Origin: Tubiluchus corallicola
Taxonomy: Eukaryota > Priapulida > Priapulimorpha > Priapulimorphida > Tubiluchidae
NCBI GenBank assembly: GCA_030141605.1
Contig: JAQGDQ010000897.1
Location: forward strand, 18,598 to 82,597
Direction: 5' to 3'
DNA: 64,000 nt
Made by a program: the position numbers and the translations under genes. Shown here one piece after another: positions 1-64,000 of the stretch. Positions within the stretch are counted from its first letter, which is position 1, and the number at the start of each line of letters is the position of its first letter. The notes under the pieces were generated by a model. That model was not told the origin of the DNA and made no database searches. It worked only from the letters and a program-made list of their open reading frames with translations.

Positions 1-992
1 AAGAGTATTTCCTTAAATTTGCTAAATCCCTCATTAGTTTCCAAGTCATCAAAATTTATTTTGGCTAATTCTAGCTGCAGGTTATTTAAAAAATTTTGTT
101 CAGTTGAATTTTTAAAATTTCTTGTGGTGATTTTGTCGGATTTCATTTTCAGTTTAGTATGCTTTATAATTGCAAATATAGGAAGATGGTCGGCTACTTG
201 ATAAAGCAAAATTCCAGGTTTTATGTGGTTGGTGAGGTCATTTGTATAAATATGATCAATGAGTGTATTAGTGTGATGATGAGTTATTCTTGTTGGTTTA
301 GTTATAATTGGCACAAAATTATTAGAGAATAACATGTTTGTATAATTTGTCACTGAGGTTTTGCTGTCACTATGTAGTAAATTAATATTTATGTCACCGC
401 ATATATAGCAAAATTTGTTAGTTCTGTTAATTAAGGATAATTTGCTTTCTAGTTCTTCACGAGAAATTCTTCAATGTTAGTATTTGGGTGCCTGTAGATG
501 ACTCCAAATAAAATGTTTTTGATGTTGGGTGGAGTTTCTATTTCGATCCACATATTCTCCAGTTGCATACGGTTTGTGGAGCCATTTTTAGTCTGAGTTG
601 TGTATTTTGTATTTAGGCATTTCTGAAAAAATTACAGAGTTTCTGATATACAATCCCACACCACCTGCATTGGTTGTAGAATCGTCACGAATAAATTGAT
701 ACCCAGGTAAGGGTGTGAGAAAAATATGATCTTTTTTTAAACGGGTTTCACTTAATGCTATAATGTCAGGAGGGTTTTGAAAGTGTAAAAGAACGTCTAA
801 CATACTAGTGTAATTTTTGTTTATAGTACTGACATTAAAATGCACAAAAGTGAAATCCGTACTGGTATTTGCTAAGTCATCTTGACTAGATAGAGTTGAC
901 AGTTTATAATAATTACTTTCTTGATAAGGAAGAAAGTTATCAGGATCATTATTATTAGTGGAAAAGTTAGTAAAAGTAGAAAACTCACGCAA
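1..992 (-). pseudogene. LINE endonuclease (APE-type) fragment, frameshifted
   Basis: The minus strand encodes an exonuclease-endonuclease-phosphatase domain. Positions 992-588 include FVHFNVSTINKNY, DIIALSETRLKK and GGVGLYIRNS. A second piece (about 530-460) gives ILFGVIYRHPNTNIEEF. The rest to position 1 gives ICGDININLL, TRITHHHTNTLIDHIYTND and VADHLPIFAI. These are catalytic motifs of the APE endonuclease of CR1/Jockey-superfamily LINEs. At least one frameshift near 460 and a stop near 588 break it. The reverse transcriptase would lie beyond the left edge. Confidence 0.85.
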
Positions 993-1009
993 AGAAGAGA
1001 TAAGATTAG

Positions 1010-1015
1010 TTTATT
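1010..1015 (-). promoter_or_regulatory. Candidate poly(A) signal for the mucin-like gene
   Basis: AATAAA on the minus strand, about 500 nt past the stop codon. It is the nearest canonical hexamer I noticed. It lies at the edge of a LINE fragment, so it could belong to that instead. Confidence 0.25.
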
Positions 1016-1516
1016 TTTTACAAAACAACATTTCAGTGATACACGAATGCTTAAAAATGGTTGGTAAATACACCAGTTCTTTATCTATCGTGCTCTTTAT
1101 ATTGCAAAGGGTTACGAAAAATTTGTTTGTATACTGCCTATTAGCAAAATGAGCAAAACGATTCATTTTTAGTTAAAAACGAGATGGCGACAGTATAAGC
1201 TACAAATACAAGCAAGATTGTGGAACAGCATAAATATGATAAATAAATGTAACATCTAAAAAGGATTTGACTAATTTCTTGTTACAATAACATTAGGTTT
1301 ACATAATTTTACTGATCTGCTGATAGCGTTACACTCTATTCATAACTAAAATATTTTATATAACTTAAATTTAGCAAGAAAAATCCTAGTAGAAATAGAA
1401 GTTACTTGCTGGATGATACATTAAACTAAATTCACAGAAAACATGGCTGCTAATTCATTGAAACAAACTCTGTCAACAGTTCTCTCTCTCTCTCTGTTGA
1501 GTAAACAGTTGCTCTT
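1016..1516. other. Presumed 3' UTR / flank
   Basis: A+T-rich sequence with a short GA-rich run near 1480-1497. No other gene seen. Confidence 0.4.
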
Positions 1517-63065
<61,549 letters not shown>

Positions 63066-63129
63066 CTGAAATAAACATGGCAGTTCATTTACATTAAATT
63101 TTTTTGTTAATTCAACAGATTTATTCACT

Positions 63130-63610
63130 AAATTTTATGTTCAGTTGTTCAAAGTTCAGCATATAATCAAACATTTATGTTCAGTTGTTCACAGTTCAGC
63201 ATATAGTCAAACATTTATGTTCAGTTGTTCACAGTTCACCATATAGTCAAACATTTATGTTCAGTTGTTCAAAGTTCAGCATATAGTCAAACACTTATGT
63301 TCAATTGTTCACAGTTCACCATATAGTCAAACATTTATGTTCAGTTGTTCACAGTTCACCATATAGTCAAACACTTATGTTCAATTGTTCGCAGTTCAGC
63401 ATATAGTCAAACACTTATGTTCAATTGTTCACAGTTCACCATATAGTCAAACATTTATGTTCATTTGTTCACAGTTCACCATATAGTCAAACATTCATGT
63501 TCAGTTGTTCACAGTTCACCATATAGTCAAACATTAATGTTCAATTGTTCGCAATTCACCATATAGTCAAACATTTATGTTCAGTTGTTCACAGTTCACC
63601 CTATAGTTGA
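63130..63610. repeat. Minisatellite, 40-bp unit, 12 copies
   Basis: Unit TTCAGTTGTTCACAGTTCAC plus CATATAGTCAAACATTTATG. Starts about 60 bp from the exon 1 acceptor. Confidence 0.95.
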
Positions 63611-63855
63611 ACATGTCTGTCAAAATAGTCAGAAATGTTTGTCTATATAGACATATTTACCTTTTTATTTTTACGAATTAATATAATTATGACATTGATT
63701 AATTGCTACTAGCACAATGTTAATGTTACTAACATCTAATTAGAAATGACTGACTGGGTCTTACGTCACCTCTTCTCATAGTTTTCTGTATCATATGCAC
63801 TAACATCTTAACTACTGTAGTGAGTTTATGAAGACAATTAAATTCACTATTACTA

Positions 63856-64000
63856 CAGTCTAGTCTCGTTATCTCGCCATTGTCCGTCTAGGGCAAATTT
63901 TTGGCGAGAGGCGAGTATGGCGAGATAATGGGAATATAACGAAGTTATTCTATATGTATATACATAATAGTTGATTAACATAGTGTTCCTCTATGTACAT
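63856..64000. mobile_element. pogo/Tigger-like MITE, second copy, cut by window edge
   Basis: Starts CAGTCTAGTCTCGTTATCTC after TA and follows 57428-58077 closely to the end of the window. Confidence 0.82.

Overview
This is intron-rich animal DNA. It is A+T-rich, has GT-AG introns, extracellular cysteine-rich modules, animal-type LINEs, Tc1, hAT and piggyBac-like transposons, and very many minisatellites. The sequence does not settle the species. A marine invertebrate, perhaps an invertebrate deuterostome, is a guess only.

Nearly all supportable coding sequence belongs to one gene on the minus strand. It runs from before the window's right edge (first exon seen 63065-63009) to a stop codon at 1519-1517. 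I assembled 29 exons, about 4.49 kb or roughly 1,495 residues. The 28 exon-exon junctions give 26 that join in phase as read. The exceptions are one exon with an apparent 1-nt frameshift (36870-36995) and one junction (22836 to 19018) whose phases clash, so a short exon there is probably unrecognised. Domain order N to C: Thr-rich linker; Mucin2_WxxW/CysD; Cys-rich TIL-like modules; short Thr/Glu linker; VWD-C8-TIL; a second VWD with the GDPH motif-C8-TIL; a long run of VWC-like modules; C-terminal cystine knot. This is the C-terminal half of a gel-forming-mucin or hemocytin-like secreted protein. CysD, D assemblies, VWC and cystine knot would act together in disulphide-linked polymerisation and gel formation. 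The 5' part is outside the window.

The introns are packed with repeats. About 17 kb (roughly a quarter) is tandem arrays, mostly with a private unit per intron and many within 100 bp of an exon edge. Two arrays appear to have grown out of 5' splice sites. Mobile DNA includes: LINE fragments (1-992, 5660-6079, 33760-34497, 59680-60240); a 5S rRNA-derived SINE with 11-bp target duplications (14847-15395); a miniature LTR element with a primer-binding site (18144-18673); five hAT MITEs with 8-bp duplications; piggyBac-like TTAA MITEs; a pogo/Tigger-like MITE; two Tc1-like relics in which a DNA-binding segment of the transposase is tandemly amplified and the catalytic core is lost; and three copies of a TIR element whose arms are themselves minisatellites facing each other.

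The best candidates for something undescribed are the TAGGTTTTAC element with convergent minisatellite arms (9533-12163, 26508-27990, 54799-56282), the Tc1 relics with amplified GRPRKTT repeats, and the arrays seeded at splice donors. No plus-strand host gene was found. The long open frames over arrays are artefacts of repeat units divisible by three.
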